Source: Poteriospumella lacustris
Lineage: Eukaryota > Sar > Chrysophyceae > Chromulinales > Dinobryaceae
Assembly: GCA_008000375.1 (NCBI GenBank)
Contig: SMOI01000204.1
Location: 1-59,302 of the forward strand
Direction of reading: 5' to 3'
DNA: 59,302 bases
Position 1 is the first letter of the stretch; each line of letters opens with the position of its first letter. A program made the translations under genes and the position numbers. Positions 44,201 to 53,764 of this stretch are shown piece after piece. The notes under the pieces were generated by a model, which was given only the letters and a program-made list of their open reading frames with translations, searched no databases and had not been told where the DNA came from.

Positions 44201-46335
44201 GGGGTGACAAAGGTGTCTCGTGCCCGTAGGTACTCCTGCGAGAGCTTCCGATGATACACCAGCAACATGGCCAGCAGATCGGCGGCCATGTCGTGGACAA
44301 ACGCACGGGTCATCAACGGAGCGTCGTCTGAGGCGAGCATTCCGTCCTCTTCTGCAGAGTGGTGGCTGTGGTGGTGGTGGTGGTGGTCGTCTTGGTGGGT
44401 GTCGTACGCCGGGACTTTGCCGAGGATACAGGTCATCCGGGACAAAAGCAAGGCGAAGACCGCCCGGGCCAAGTGATGCAACCAACGCATTTCATCGTGT
44501 AAGAACGAGCCCATCGTCTTGGCACCGAGATACAACCGTGTTTCATGGTCCTTGCTCCGTTCAATCAACAGCTGTAGCGTGTCACTGACCAACCAATCTT
44601 GCACGAACACTTGGAGGGTCTTCACACCCGCCTCGACGAGGTGCGAGGACAACAAGATGTTGCACCAGCGGTGGATGTTTTTCTCGTGGAAATACTCCGG
44701 TGCACTGATCACGTGCAACAGTGCCGTCGTCAGTTTCAAATAGGCGGCGGTTTTCTTCATCGCTTTCTCCGTATTCCCACCGAGAATACTCATGGGATGT
44801 GGATGCGAATGGGACGTGGCGGCCACCACACTTTGATGCATGTTCTTGCACGTGATGGCGAAGAGAAAGCCATATTGCGTCAGTTTGTCGTCGTCGGGGA
44901 AATCTACTTGGCGGATACTGGTGAAGATGTCTTCACCTTGCGGTTGCTGAATATGAATCGGTCGCAGCGTCTGCTTCTTGGCGTGGTCCTGGAAGAGCTT
45001 CAGCGACAACTGACCCACTTGAATGCAATTGAGACTCTGGCTGATGCTGTCCATGCTGGCACTGCAGCAGCTGCTGCTACTGGTGAAGCTGTGGCTGCTT
45101 TCCATATCATGAATGGAGATGTTGGTGACCAGATCAACGATGTGGATACCATCGACATCGATCGGTTCTTTGTGATCCGAAGCGAAACGAACGTTGTTGG
45201 TGTTCACGGAGAGAGACACAACGGAAGACGAAGTAGCCGCCGGTGCCGGTGCCGTCGCGGTTCCAGCAGAAAAGTCCTTTTCTCCTTGACAAATGGCACT
45301 TTCGACAAAGCGTGCTGCCACCTTCGCAAAGGTGAACAGCTCAATGCGCAACGTTCCTTGATGCAGCGGCCCCAACTCGACGTCTTCGAACCAAATAGCT
45401 GTAAACCACACACGCACACACATAAGTTGCGTACGGTCCACAGATGACTAACAAACAACAATCTGGTGTTTACCTTCATCGCCTTTGATGAAACCCAAAA
45501 AGACATGGCGGACGACCTGGTGTCCTGGAGTAGTCACACTCGCTCGGACCAACAGCGTCTTCGTCTTGTACAGCTGCAGAATATCCTAACGCAAGAACAA
45601 AAGACGTTTTTACTATGCATGTTCCACAAGACACACGTACAAACTGAAGCAGCAATACCTCGCTCAAGTTTACGTCCTGCACAGTGGCAAAGGTGGAGGT
45701 ACTCGCTGCTTTGCCAAAGCGCGACGGGAGATATGGCTGCGGAAACATGTCCGCGAACAGCAGCATATCTTCTTCGGCTCCCCATTTTTGAGCAAGAAAG
45801 GGCACTTCTAACTCTTGCAAGCTCAGATATTGATATGTTTGCAACGACAACGGAAACTGGCGCTGCTTTTGTCCCGTGATGTAGGTGCTTTCTTGAATCG
45901 ACAAATTGATAGTGCCGCTAAGCTTCTGCATGTCGACTATTTCTGTGCTTTCCGCCAATGGAATTCCGCTATCATCGACGATTTGAACAAACAAAATGCA
46001 TTCTCCCAGTTTGCGAAGTTGCTGATGGCGTGGATTGAAGCAGAAGGTGAACACCGTACTGCTGGTCGGTGGTTGGCCAAGATTTGTTGATACGTCGCGG
46101 AATTTTCTCTTCAAGTCCAAACTCCAAAGGCCTATTTGTAGTCGCAGTTTTCTATCACGCAAGCTGCGTAAATATCTGAAAGGCAAGTTAGAAAATTGCG
46201 CAACCTGCGGCAGCTGAAGCGAACGAAAATGACTTACTCAGTAATCTCCGGCCCGAACTTCGCAACTCGGAAGCCATAGTAGTAATGCAAATTCTCCAGC
46301 GAATGAAAGACTTCATATCCACCTGGTCCTTCCAT
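37104..46335 (-). CDS. Giant unassigned protein, ~2,954 residues
   Basis: Six exons (46238-46335, 45659-46175, 45474-45595, 38219-45398, 37347-38123, 37104-37274; introns 62, 63, 75, 95 and 72 bp) total exactly 2,955 codons. The start at 46335 is the first ATG in a frame that is open back to a stop; an extra upstream exon is possible. The first ~400 residues (LENLHYYYGFRVAKFGPEIT.., TLLVRASVTTPGHQVVRHVF, WFEDVELGPLHQGTLRIELF) look like strands of one or two C2-like domains. Helical segments follow, e.g. MRWLHHLARAVFALLLSRM and EYAFVSVWQFLVYLNVNALR. They alternate with long Ala/Thr/Ser/Gly/Asp runs, including a (GAC)n stretch coding poly-Ser near 41235. I cannot name a family; a membrane-trafficking scaffold is one possibility. 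Strongly GC-rich. Confidence 0.7.
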
Positions 46336-46878
46336 TTCACTTCGATAGGTGCACGCACGAACAAACAACGAGAGATGGGCAGTTGTCTAAGTCGCAAAGC
46401 AATGTCTCGCACCAGCACCTGGCACAAAGATGCAGTTTCCACTCGGGTATTTAAAGGAGATGCAAGGTCTTGTTGTGATCTCTTGGAATGATCTCTCGGT
46501 ATTCGATCGGAAAGGGAGCGACCATGGCATGACATGGAGCATGGAGGAGCATGGACCAAAACAAAACAAACCGTTGATTGTCACGACGACGACGATGACG
46601 AAGACGAAGACGATCAAAATTGAAACGGGCGAAGAAAAGTTGCCGTTTCGCTGGCGGATCCCACAGCACGCACAGCAACCACCCTGACGGAGATGAGGGT
46701 GGTCGGATAAATTGCAGGATCGATTATAGTTTGTCCAACTGCACGACAAAAAGGTATTTGGTATTGCATCGTGCAAAAATCCGCCTGCTACAGCAGCAAT
46801 CTCGTTGCCAAGTTGTTTAGTCTGATTGATCGGTGTCAAAGGTCCAGTTGGTTGGTGATTTATTGACGAAATAAATAG
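46336..46878. promoter_or_regulatory. Divergent promoter region
   Basis: 543 bp between the giant gene and the coiled-coil gene. Minus-strand frames at 46387-46839 are open but run out of phase with the giant gene; a 5'-UTR exon of that gene could lie here, since AG acceptor-like sites occur (e.g. CGACTTAG at ~46386). A GAC/GAA triplet run sits at 46582-46612. Confidence 0.35.
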
Positions 46879-47624
46879 ATGTCTCGTATCAGTTTGCCCT
46901 CGATCTCTGGATCAGCGTCAGTGGCGGAGGAAAAGAGCCCCACAATCTTCGATGTCCAGCCAATTGCAGAAGAGGATGAAGTAGGGGAGACACTGTTTGA
47001 TACCTCCTTTCAGCGTCTTGTTACGATTCAATTCGCCCCGGTCAACCCGGATGCCAGTGTCAAGAACAGAATCTCACTGTTGGAAGAGTCAACGCAAGCA
47101 CAACACGACTTCAATCGACTCACTGGGAAAACCTTCCAAAACTTGTCAAATGACGTTCACACTTTGGAGGAAATGATGCGTGATTATGTGAAGCAAACAC
47201 AAACTGACATTGAAGGAAAGATAACGGTACTGAAGAAGGAATACGATCACAGGTGAGCCTTATGATCATCATTAATTGACCAAGAAATGGAAAAATGACT
47301 GAAGATATTCTTGAATGCAGGTTTGAGTTGCAGTCCAACGAAAACAAGAGACTACAGAGCCACATTGCAAGCTTGAAGGCTGACAACTCCATGCTGAAAA
47401 AGAAATTGGTAGGTGCACCATTGCCTTCCATATCTTTGTTTTTCATCAAATCGCTCACCTTCAACCTCTTTCCAATTTTATAGCAAAGCACAATCGAGAA
47501 GCTCCGAAAATTACAGCACGAGTTTGGCGACCCCGACGATGTCTTCGAAGAAGAATCGTCAGTTTTGTCGGCCACCGGCACTTTTCAACCTGGAAACTCC
47601 ACCCGGCCTCACACTATTGCTTAG
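46879..47624 (+). CDS. Small coiled-coil protein, three exons
   Basis: Exons 46879-47252, 47321-47408 and 47484-47624 (introns 68 and 75 bp) encode 200 residues. After a Ser/acidic head (MSRISLPSISGSASV), residues ~60-165 form a continuous coiled coil (RISLLEESTQAQHDFNRL, NENKRLQSHIASLKADNSML). The tail is acidic then Thr/Pro-rich. A structural or cytoskeletal/ciliary role would fit a flagellate, but nothing in the sequence names a family. All splice joins keep the heptad pattern running across the boundaries, which supports the model. Confidence 0.72.
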
Positions 47625-47754
47625 ACAATCTGTAGTTCCTAATTATAGAATCATCGAGTGATCTATTGCGATGATTCTCGAGGTTCATTGTGACATAAAA
47701 AGCAGACAGCTATACTGCTTGTATCTTCAAAAGGAAGTTGTGAACTAATTACAT

Positions 47755-48598
47755 CTAAAAAGGATTGAACTTCCGAGTGGCTTTCATACGTTCTACCTTC
47801 TTTTTATCCTCATCAAACTTTTTGCGAAGTTGGTCCAGCTGCTTCATCTTTTCTTCGCGAATTTGGAATCGATAGAAATTCTTCAACTCGGTGTCCTTCT
47901 TCTTCTTTTTCAGATTCTTTGCCTTCGCATCGGCATTTTCCATATCATCCGCACCTCTCTTTCTCTTTCTGTAAAATGGAACATCATATGATCAGCATTG
48001 AGATTGGTAAGCTTCACAGAGGCGGTGCTTACCGTCGCACAACGACGAAACCATCTTCGTCAGGCACGTTGGCCTGGCGATCTTCCTCATCTTCCCTTTC
48101 TCGCTCTTCAGCATCAAACTCGACCATAAAGCTATCAACGTCTTCTTGTAATTGCTTAGGATTCACATCAAAGAGAGGGAACATCGCCCGGATCTGATTT
48201 CGTGCAATCGGCTGAGCTAATCCCCGAAGACCAATAGCTGAACTGGCGCGGACCACAAGCTGCTCATAATCATCATCCTTCGCATTTAATGCCATTTTGA
48301 CGGAGTTCTTCTTTGTGTAGTTGATATGCGCGAATCGTGATTTGTCAGCCATTGCTCGACCCAGTTCGCTCAATGATATTGATTCAATCTCGCCAAAGCT
48401 GTCAAAGATGATTCGGAGAAAAGCGTCGATGTTCTCTTGAGTCATTTCTGGCGCGCAGTCGACATTTCCAACAAAGAGAGTGCTTCCTTTGTGGCTCTTA
48501 TCATTGTGTTCTTTAATGTACAGGTGATGGAAAATCTGGTTGTCGTGATCAATTGGCACGTTCAGCACGAGATAGCCTTTCACCAAATTCCGTGCCAT
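47755..48598 (-). CDS. RRP7: RRP7-like ribosomal RNA processing protein
   Basis: Two exons (48033-48598, 47755-47968; 64-bp intron) encode 259 residues. RRP7 acts in the nucleolus in early 18S rRNA processing (with UtpC/CK2 in yeast). The N-terminal part has an RRM-like fold with the strand TLFVGNVDCAP (~40-50) and the matching RFAHINYTKK. The C-terminus has the family signature FYRFQIREEKMKQLDQLRKK followed by a basic end (MKATRKFNPF). The splice places a basic run, RRKRKRGADD, at the junction. Length matches the family (~260-300). It is convergent with the coiled-coil gene, 130 bp away. Confidence 0.88.
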
Positions 48599-48696
48599 AG
48601 CAACTTTTTTCTGCTAGGAAAACGCCGGACAAATAGAGTCAAGTCGACAATAAAGGAATTTCAATGATCAATAATGCAACAAACGTGGCCCGTTCG

Positions 48697-48985
48697 CTAC
48701 GAATGTTGTTTGCTTTCCAATCGTCTTTGTTGTGCTTCCAACGCGACAGGAAAGACTGGACGAGGCAACGATGGTCCAAAGTCCCAGACGACATGTGGGG
48801 CTTTGGGCAACCCATGTCCCGCCGTTTCGTGCATCGCCAACTCCAAACTGCCAACGTTGCTCCTGTTCCATGCTCGGCTAACTCTGTTTTGGTACCCTGC
48901 AGATTAGTTAGTATTTTTTTCTTCACTACTGACGTGTAAAGGGAAGGCGAATTCTTTCGCATTTTGAGAAGATTTCAATTGTTGA
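48697..48985 (-). CDS. Possible small gene, splicing unresolved
   Basis: An open minus-strand frame between 48697 and ~48880 reads LELAMHETAGHGLPKAPHVV, then WDFGPSLPRPVFPVALEAQQ and a stop. Just upstream lies a strong intron end (TACTAAC branch-like site and CTGCAG, ending ~48907) and an ATG (MAWCFQQLKSS, near 48988) in a different phase. No donor I tried links them in frame with an intron of normal size. Composition suggests a small, possibly mitochondrial protein, starting at Met 48834 at the latest. I cannot name it; an unspliced chance frame is the alternative. Confidence 0.3.
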
Positions 48986-49024
48986 AAGCACCACGCCATT
49001 GTATTGAGTAGTCACCGATCCACA

Positions 49025-50155
49025 ATGCCCAAGAAAGCTAGTGCTGCGGATCGGTTTACCCAATTATTTGACGATGATTGGAAGCAAACGAAGAGCGTGC
49101 TTCGAACACAATTTGAAGATCGCCGCGCGTACGACGTATCGAATTCGTGGGATGCCCGATCGGACAATCCACAATCCTTTTCCCGCTTAGAACAACACTT
49201 AGTGCCATTTCAGAAGTCTGCACCGATCGTTTTATCAGGAAGCGCCGTCGTCCCTTTAGAGGAAACCACTGGGTTCAGTGCCATCAACGTCAAGAATCCC
49301 GAATATCAGAAATCTGCGGTACCTTTGACTTTGGAGCAGCGAGATGCTCAGATGAAACAAGACTTATCAGGAACCATTCCGCTTCGCGAGGAGGTTCGTA
49401 GCAGTGGAAATAGTCGAAAGGCGCTGGTAGTAGCCGATTCGTCTGGGTTTGCCAACATGGCAGTGAAGAACCCATCGTTAGCGGCGATTGAAAAGCCAGA
49501 ATACATGATTGCTGCGGGTAAAAACGCAGACCAACGCTTGTTGAATCCTGCTCAACGCCGAGAATTCAATCGTATCGAGAAGCAGGAACAAGAAGCGGCA
49601 CGGTTGGTGAAAAGGGCTGAAATGCAGCGAAAGCACACGAAAGAGATCATGGCGGGTCCTTTTTATAAGCGTGGTGTTCTCATGGTCGATTCCAGTGACA
49701 ACATCAACTCGGAAGTCTACGGAGCACGAGCCACCGAAGAAATGGCCGATCGCGAATATATGCGTCAAATCCATTTGGAAAGAATGAGTCGACTGGCCAA
49801 CAAGACGGCCTCCATGCAAATATACGGCAATATTTTGGTACCGGACACCCTCGGGCCCCGCGTCAAGATCCGACAGTCGTTCCAAAGCAAAGGTGGTGAT
49901 TACCATGCGCTTTCCTTCGACGAGACCCACAATAGAATTTTCTGCCGTTTTCAAGGTGCAGCAGGATCGAATCGTACACAAATGCTGCGCGATATCGAAT
50001 CGTCTGGCAAGGACTACAACATCACACAACATACGTTGGTCGAACACTGGCCTCCGCGTCAATTTGACCGACAAGTCGATCGAAATATGGGTCACCCATC
50101 GCAACAAGCGTTGGAAGGCCAACGAAACTTACAAGGTACTCTACGGCCTTTTTAA
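49025..50155 (+). CDS. Unrecognised protein with repeated GFxxxxVKNP motif
   Basis: 376 residues, one exon, starting MPKKASAADRFTQLF at the first in-frame ATG. A short motif occurs twice with matching context: GFSAINVKNP at 83-92 and GFANMAVKNP at 141-150, each preceded by an acidic/Ser stretch. The middle (~170-215) is a charged helix rich in Arg/Glu (NRIEKQEQEAARLVKRAEM). The C-terminus is conserved-looking, ending HPSQQALEGQRNLQGTLRPF. No signal, membrane segment or catalytic motif is visible. Short repeated motifs of this kind are common in axonemal microtubule-associated proteins, but that is a guess. Proper start, clean frame and coding-like composition support a real gene. Confidence 0.65.
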   Translation: MPKKASAADRFTQLFDDDWKQTKSVLRTQFEDRRAYDVSNSWDARSDNPQSFSRLEQHLVPFQKSAPIVLSGSAVVPLEETTGFSAINVKNPEYQKSAVPLTLEQRDAQMKQDLSGTIPLREEVRSSGNSRKALVVADSSGFANMAVKNPSLAAIEKPEYMIAAGKNADQRLLNPAQRREFNRIEKQEQEAARLVKRAEMQRKHTKEIMAGPFYKRGVLMVDSSDNINSEVYGARATEEMADREYMRQIHLERMSRLANKTASMQIYGNILVPDTLGPRVKIRQSFQSKGGDYHALSFDETHNRIFCRFQGAAGSNRTQMLRDIESSGKDYNITQHTLVEHWPPRQFDRQVDRNMGHPSQQALEGQRNLQGTLRPF

Positions 50156-50527
50156 TCGGCCAACAGAATACATGCCCCACTCGCAGTGTATGCGAAGAGG
50201 GCTGCCTACGTATTCGGCTGGTCTCTTTCCCTGCTTGACAGTAATCGTTTCAGCCAATTATTTGAGTGGTCATGGTCACGTTCTGATATACCCAAAGGGA
50301 ATTTTTGAATTGATAGTTTGGCATGCCTTTGAAAAGAATAGGAGGAATGGCTGCTTCTCATGTGAAACAGGGGACTCGCGGACCCAAGTACGTTCCTTTG
50401 ACCGATTCACGAACCGTTCGCCAAACAAATGGCAAAGAACGACTTATATTTACAATAGAAATATCTACAAAGCGAACAAGCGACCGTTGGCTGCCATGGT
50501 ACTGATGAGACGATCGTGAGCAACCCG
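50156..50527. other. Intergenic region between convergent genes
   Basis: 372 bp between two stops. A 60-codon plus-strand frame (50323-50505, MPLKRIGGMAASHVKQGTRG...) is open and basic, but has no support beyond its length. I leave it unannotated. Otherwise nothing was recognised. Confidence 0.4.
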
Positions 50528-51613
50528 CTATCGGTAGGCATTCTTCACGAAGTACAACCCTCGACAGATCGTGTACAGCGTTGCCGACACGAAGACAACC
50601 AACTCAATTTCTTGATGGTACGAAACGGAGCCAATGAAGGGCTCCAGATTCGGTGTGGGAAGGGGAATCATATCAAAGGCTGGCTGTAACCAGGACATGT
50701 AGGGTGGAAGACGTAAAGTGCCATGCGACGACAGCAGTAGACCTCTCTTCGACGACGTTGGCAGTCGGAACGGACCCGGTAAAGCACGGGGGAGCGATTT
50801 CGTCCAGACGGCGATATGAGCGGCAAATTTGGAAGGGCTACGATTGAAGTACTCTCGTTGGAATAACCCATTTTTAAAGAGAAGCACCGCTGGGAAGTCA
50901 TCAATCGAATACTTCGCGGCGATGTCTTCAAATTCGTGGGCATTGCCCGTGATGAACGTGACTTGAGGGAACATCGGTCCAACCGATGCCAGGGTCGCAT
51001 AGAACTCCTCCGAGTACGGATGATTGGGCATCAGAAGACCAAGAACTAGATAATCGTGCACCTTGTCGTTTTTGTCGTTGGTGGCATCATCAACAGCCGA
51101 ATCCCCAGTGGTGGAATTACCCTGTCCACTTTCACTTCCAGATGTAGAATTTGATGGACTGGTAGTGTTTGATGATGTAGAGGTGCTTGTTGAGTTGGCA
51201 GGTGGTGTCGCTTTCTTCGATGGGGAGTTCGTCGGCTTCCATGAGATATGAGAGCGAAGAATGTGACGAGGAAAGTAGGAGGAGCGTGGACAGCTATCTA
51301 CCTTAGCATCCACCTCCAACCAAGTCTGATTGTTACGATCCTGTGGGAAACACTGATATCTGGTGTGCAATTTGTATGACTGGAAAAAAGAGTGGTAAGC
51401 GGTGAAGCGTTCTACGCGTTCAGCAAGTAGTTGCTTCAAATCACTTCTGTTTGATACCCGGTCCTTGATGGTGCTGGTGGCGTTTCCCATTGTCTTCGTC
51501 TCATTATTTGGAGGCGGTGATAGGTCACTCGAAGCAGTTACCACAGCAACCAACCACAGAAAACATAGGAATGTCACCCCTGACCATGGTCGGGTTCTCA
51601 CACAACTCCTCAT
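50528..51613 (-). CDS. Thioredoxin-fold ER membrane protein lacking CxxC
   Basis: 361 residues from the Met before a signal peptide (WSGVTFLCFLWLVAVVTASS); the frame runs further upstream but those residues are not signal-like. After a Ser/Thr/Asn-rich, likely glycosylated spacer (~120-175) comes a thioredoxin-like domain (~185-290): LLMPNHPYSEEFYATLASVG, FPQVTFITGNAHEFEDIAAK and YSIDDFPAVLLFKNG. The position of the redox CxxC is occupied by PNHPYS, so disulfide exchange is not expected. A C-terminal hydrophobic segment (VVFVSATLYTICRGLYFV) anchors it. Plant APRL-type and TMX-type proteins share this layout. A chaperone or scaffold role is inferred. Confidence 0.7.
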   Translation of the reverse strand: MRSCVRTRPWSGVTFLCFLWLVAVVTASSDLSPPPNNETKTMGNATSTIKDRVSNRSDLKQLLAERVERFTAYHSFFQSYKLHTRYQCFPQDRNNQTWLEVDAKVDSCPRSSYFPRHILRSHISWKPTNSPSKKATPPANSTSTSTSSNTTSPSNSTSGSESGQGNSTTGDSAVDDATNDKNDKVHDYLVLGLLMPNHPYSEEFYATLASVGPMFPQVTFITGNAHEFEDIAAKYSIDDFPAVLLFKNGLFQREYFNRSPSKFAAHIAVWTKSLPRALPGPFRLPTSSKRGLLLSSHGTLRLPPYMSWLQPAFDMIPLPTPNLEPFIGSVSYHQEIELVVFVSATLYTICRGLYFVKNAYR

Positions 51614-52033
51614 CTTACAAAACCTCACTGTCCAATAATCCCGTTTGAAAACAAAAGTATTTCGATTTGAATCAGGTCTGAGGATACATGACAATGCCAA
51701 CTCCTAAAGTCCACGGCATATGTATATGAAACTAAAGGTAAATAAAAAAGGTCGCCGATTTTGTTTGTTCTCTGCCCCTTCGTCGTCGCTGCTACGCTTT
51801 CATTTTACCACTAAGTTAAGATCTGATCAGAAGCGTTAGTGCTATAGTTGCCGTCGCTTTCTTTGAAAATTCAGACCCACCACAGCAGCCGCTGGAGAGA
51901 GAAGAAGAAGAAATCGATTCGATGACCAATGACTGCCTGCCAGGCTTGTGGATAGGCTTCTTGGAAAGGAGCATCATCGTTGAGGTGGTTGCACACGTCT
52001 CATTTACTTATTATTGAAGTGCGAAACAAAACA
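51614..52033. promoter_or_regulatory. Divergent promoter region
   Basis: 420 bp between the thioredoxin-fold gene and the EHD-like gene, AT-rich at 51720-51760 with a GAA triplet run at 51901-51914. No named element was recognised. Confidence 0.35.
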
Positions 52034-53764
52034 ATGAGTGGCGCCTTTCGCAGTTTACAGATGCGCTCGGTGGGAGCCTTGCGTCGCAATGTGCTCCGCA
52101 CTTCCTCTTTGGGTGGTATTCGAACGAAGAAGACGACCACTGTTTTGGTAACGTCGAATAAGACCACTCCTGAGGACATCGTTAACGAATGTCAGAAGAT
52201 TCGCGAATCAATCCAGGCGTTGAACGATGTAAGTGGAGGGCATCGGCTTTGCGTTGCACTTCTTTGTCGAATCTTGACTCATTATTGACCGTTGCTTTTC
52301 TTTTTGTCATGATATCATTCGTAACAGCGTTACAAGGGTCCCTTGGAGAAATCGTCGCAAAAGAATACGGTGCTTCCGTTCGTTTTCTTGCTGGGTAACC
52401 ACTCGTCGGGCAAGTCTTCCTTCGTGAACTACGTCTGCGACCGCAAGGTTCAGACGGCTGGTGTTGCCCCGACGGATGATATGTTTACTATCATTGTCCC
52501 TGGACCCGCGGATGTTGACCGTGATGGTCCTTCGTTGATTGGTGATCCTGATATGGGGTTTTCTGGTCTGCGTGCTTACGGTCCTGCGCTGATTCATCAC
52601 ACGAAATTGAAGGTCCGATCGAACATTCGCATGCAAAACTTCATGTTGGTGGATAGTCCCGGTATGATTGACTCTCCTATGGTTCGGGATCAATACGGTG
52701 CCTCTCGTCATGCGGCGATGGATCGCGGTTACGATTTCGAAGGCGTCTGCCGATGGTTCTCTGAGCGTGCCGATGTCATTTTGTTGTTTTTTGATCCTGA
52801 TAAACCGGGTACGACGGGTGAGACGTTGTCCATTTTGACGAATTCGTTGGTGGGCACGGACCACAAGTTGCACATCGTCCTGAACAAGGCCGATCAGTTC
52901 CGGAAGATCCACGACTTCGCTCGTGCCTACGGCTCTCTCTGCTGGAACTTGTCGAAGGTCATCCAACGAAAGGACTTGCCTCGTGTGTACACGATGTGTC
53001 TTCCGAAGGGCTACCGTGACGGTACGATCGAGAATACCTTGTTGTCTAGCGGTGATGCCGCCAAGGGTGGCAACACCGGCAACGATAGCCCGCTGCAAGG
53101 TGCCCTCGTCGATTTGGAAGAGACGCTGGGCGAAGTGGTCCGCGAGGTGTTCAATGCCCCCAAACGTCGTGTGGACAATGAAATCACGCGGTTGACCGAT
53201 TCTATTTCGTTGTTACAAATGCACATGAAGATTGTGGACGACCTGGTGAAGCAATATCGTCAATCGACCTGGAACGTGCGTCTGGCCCTGGCCGCGGCCT
53301 TGACGGGTAGCTCTGGAGCGATTGGTACATCGGTCTATTTGATGTTGCCCATGGAAGCCACTGCCGCCATTGCGGCGACGACCCTGGGTTCGACGGGATT
53401 GCTGTGGTTCTTCCAAAACAAACGTTTGTTGGAGCAAGCGAAGCAATTGGCGGGTGACGATGCGATGGTGGCGTCGTACAAACGTTTGTATGCGAAGAAA
53501 GCGAACGACAAAGACGAGTTTATGACGGCGTTGTGGTCACGTGTGCATGACCATTTGATCGTTGGTCTGACGGCGGAGGATTTGAAGAGTATGGACAAGG
53601 TGAAGACGGTGGACGTGAAGGAGTTGGAGCGGGTACAAGAGTACGACATTCCGAATCTGCGTCGCAAGGCCGCTCCGGCCTTTGCCAAATCGTTGAATGA
53701 TCCCAACGATGAAGCCGCGGCCACGATTGCGGCGTTGACCAAAGGCAGCGACGCGTCACGATAA
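52034..53764 (+). CDS. EHD/dynamin-like GTPase with mitochondrial-type leader
   Basis: Two exons (52034-52228, 52328-53764; 99-bp intron) give 543 residues. The N-terminus (MSGAFRSLQMRSVGALRRNV) is Arg/Ser-rich without acids, a typical mitochondrial presequence. The G domain has the P-loop GNHSSGKS (88-95), the G3 motif DSPGM and the G4 motif NKAD. It shows family hallmarks RGYDFEGVCRWFSERAD and KADQFRKIHDFARAYG, which resemble EHD ATPases that remodel membranes. The usual EH domain at the C-terminus is absent. Instead there are two hydrophobic segments (LALAAALTGSSGAIGTSVY and an alanine-rich one after METAAIAATT-like sequence) near residues 365-410. It is therefore probably a membrane-inserted mitochondrial remodelling GTPase. 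Nucleotide preference is unknown. Confidence 0.82.

Noticed and set aside
50323-50505. 60-codon plus-strand frame MPLKRIGGMAASH..
   Set aside because: Lies between two convergent genes, is short, and has neither splice support nor a recognised motif.
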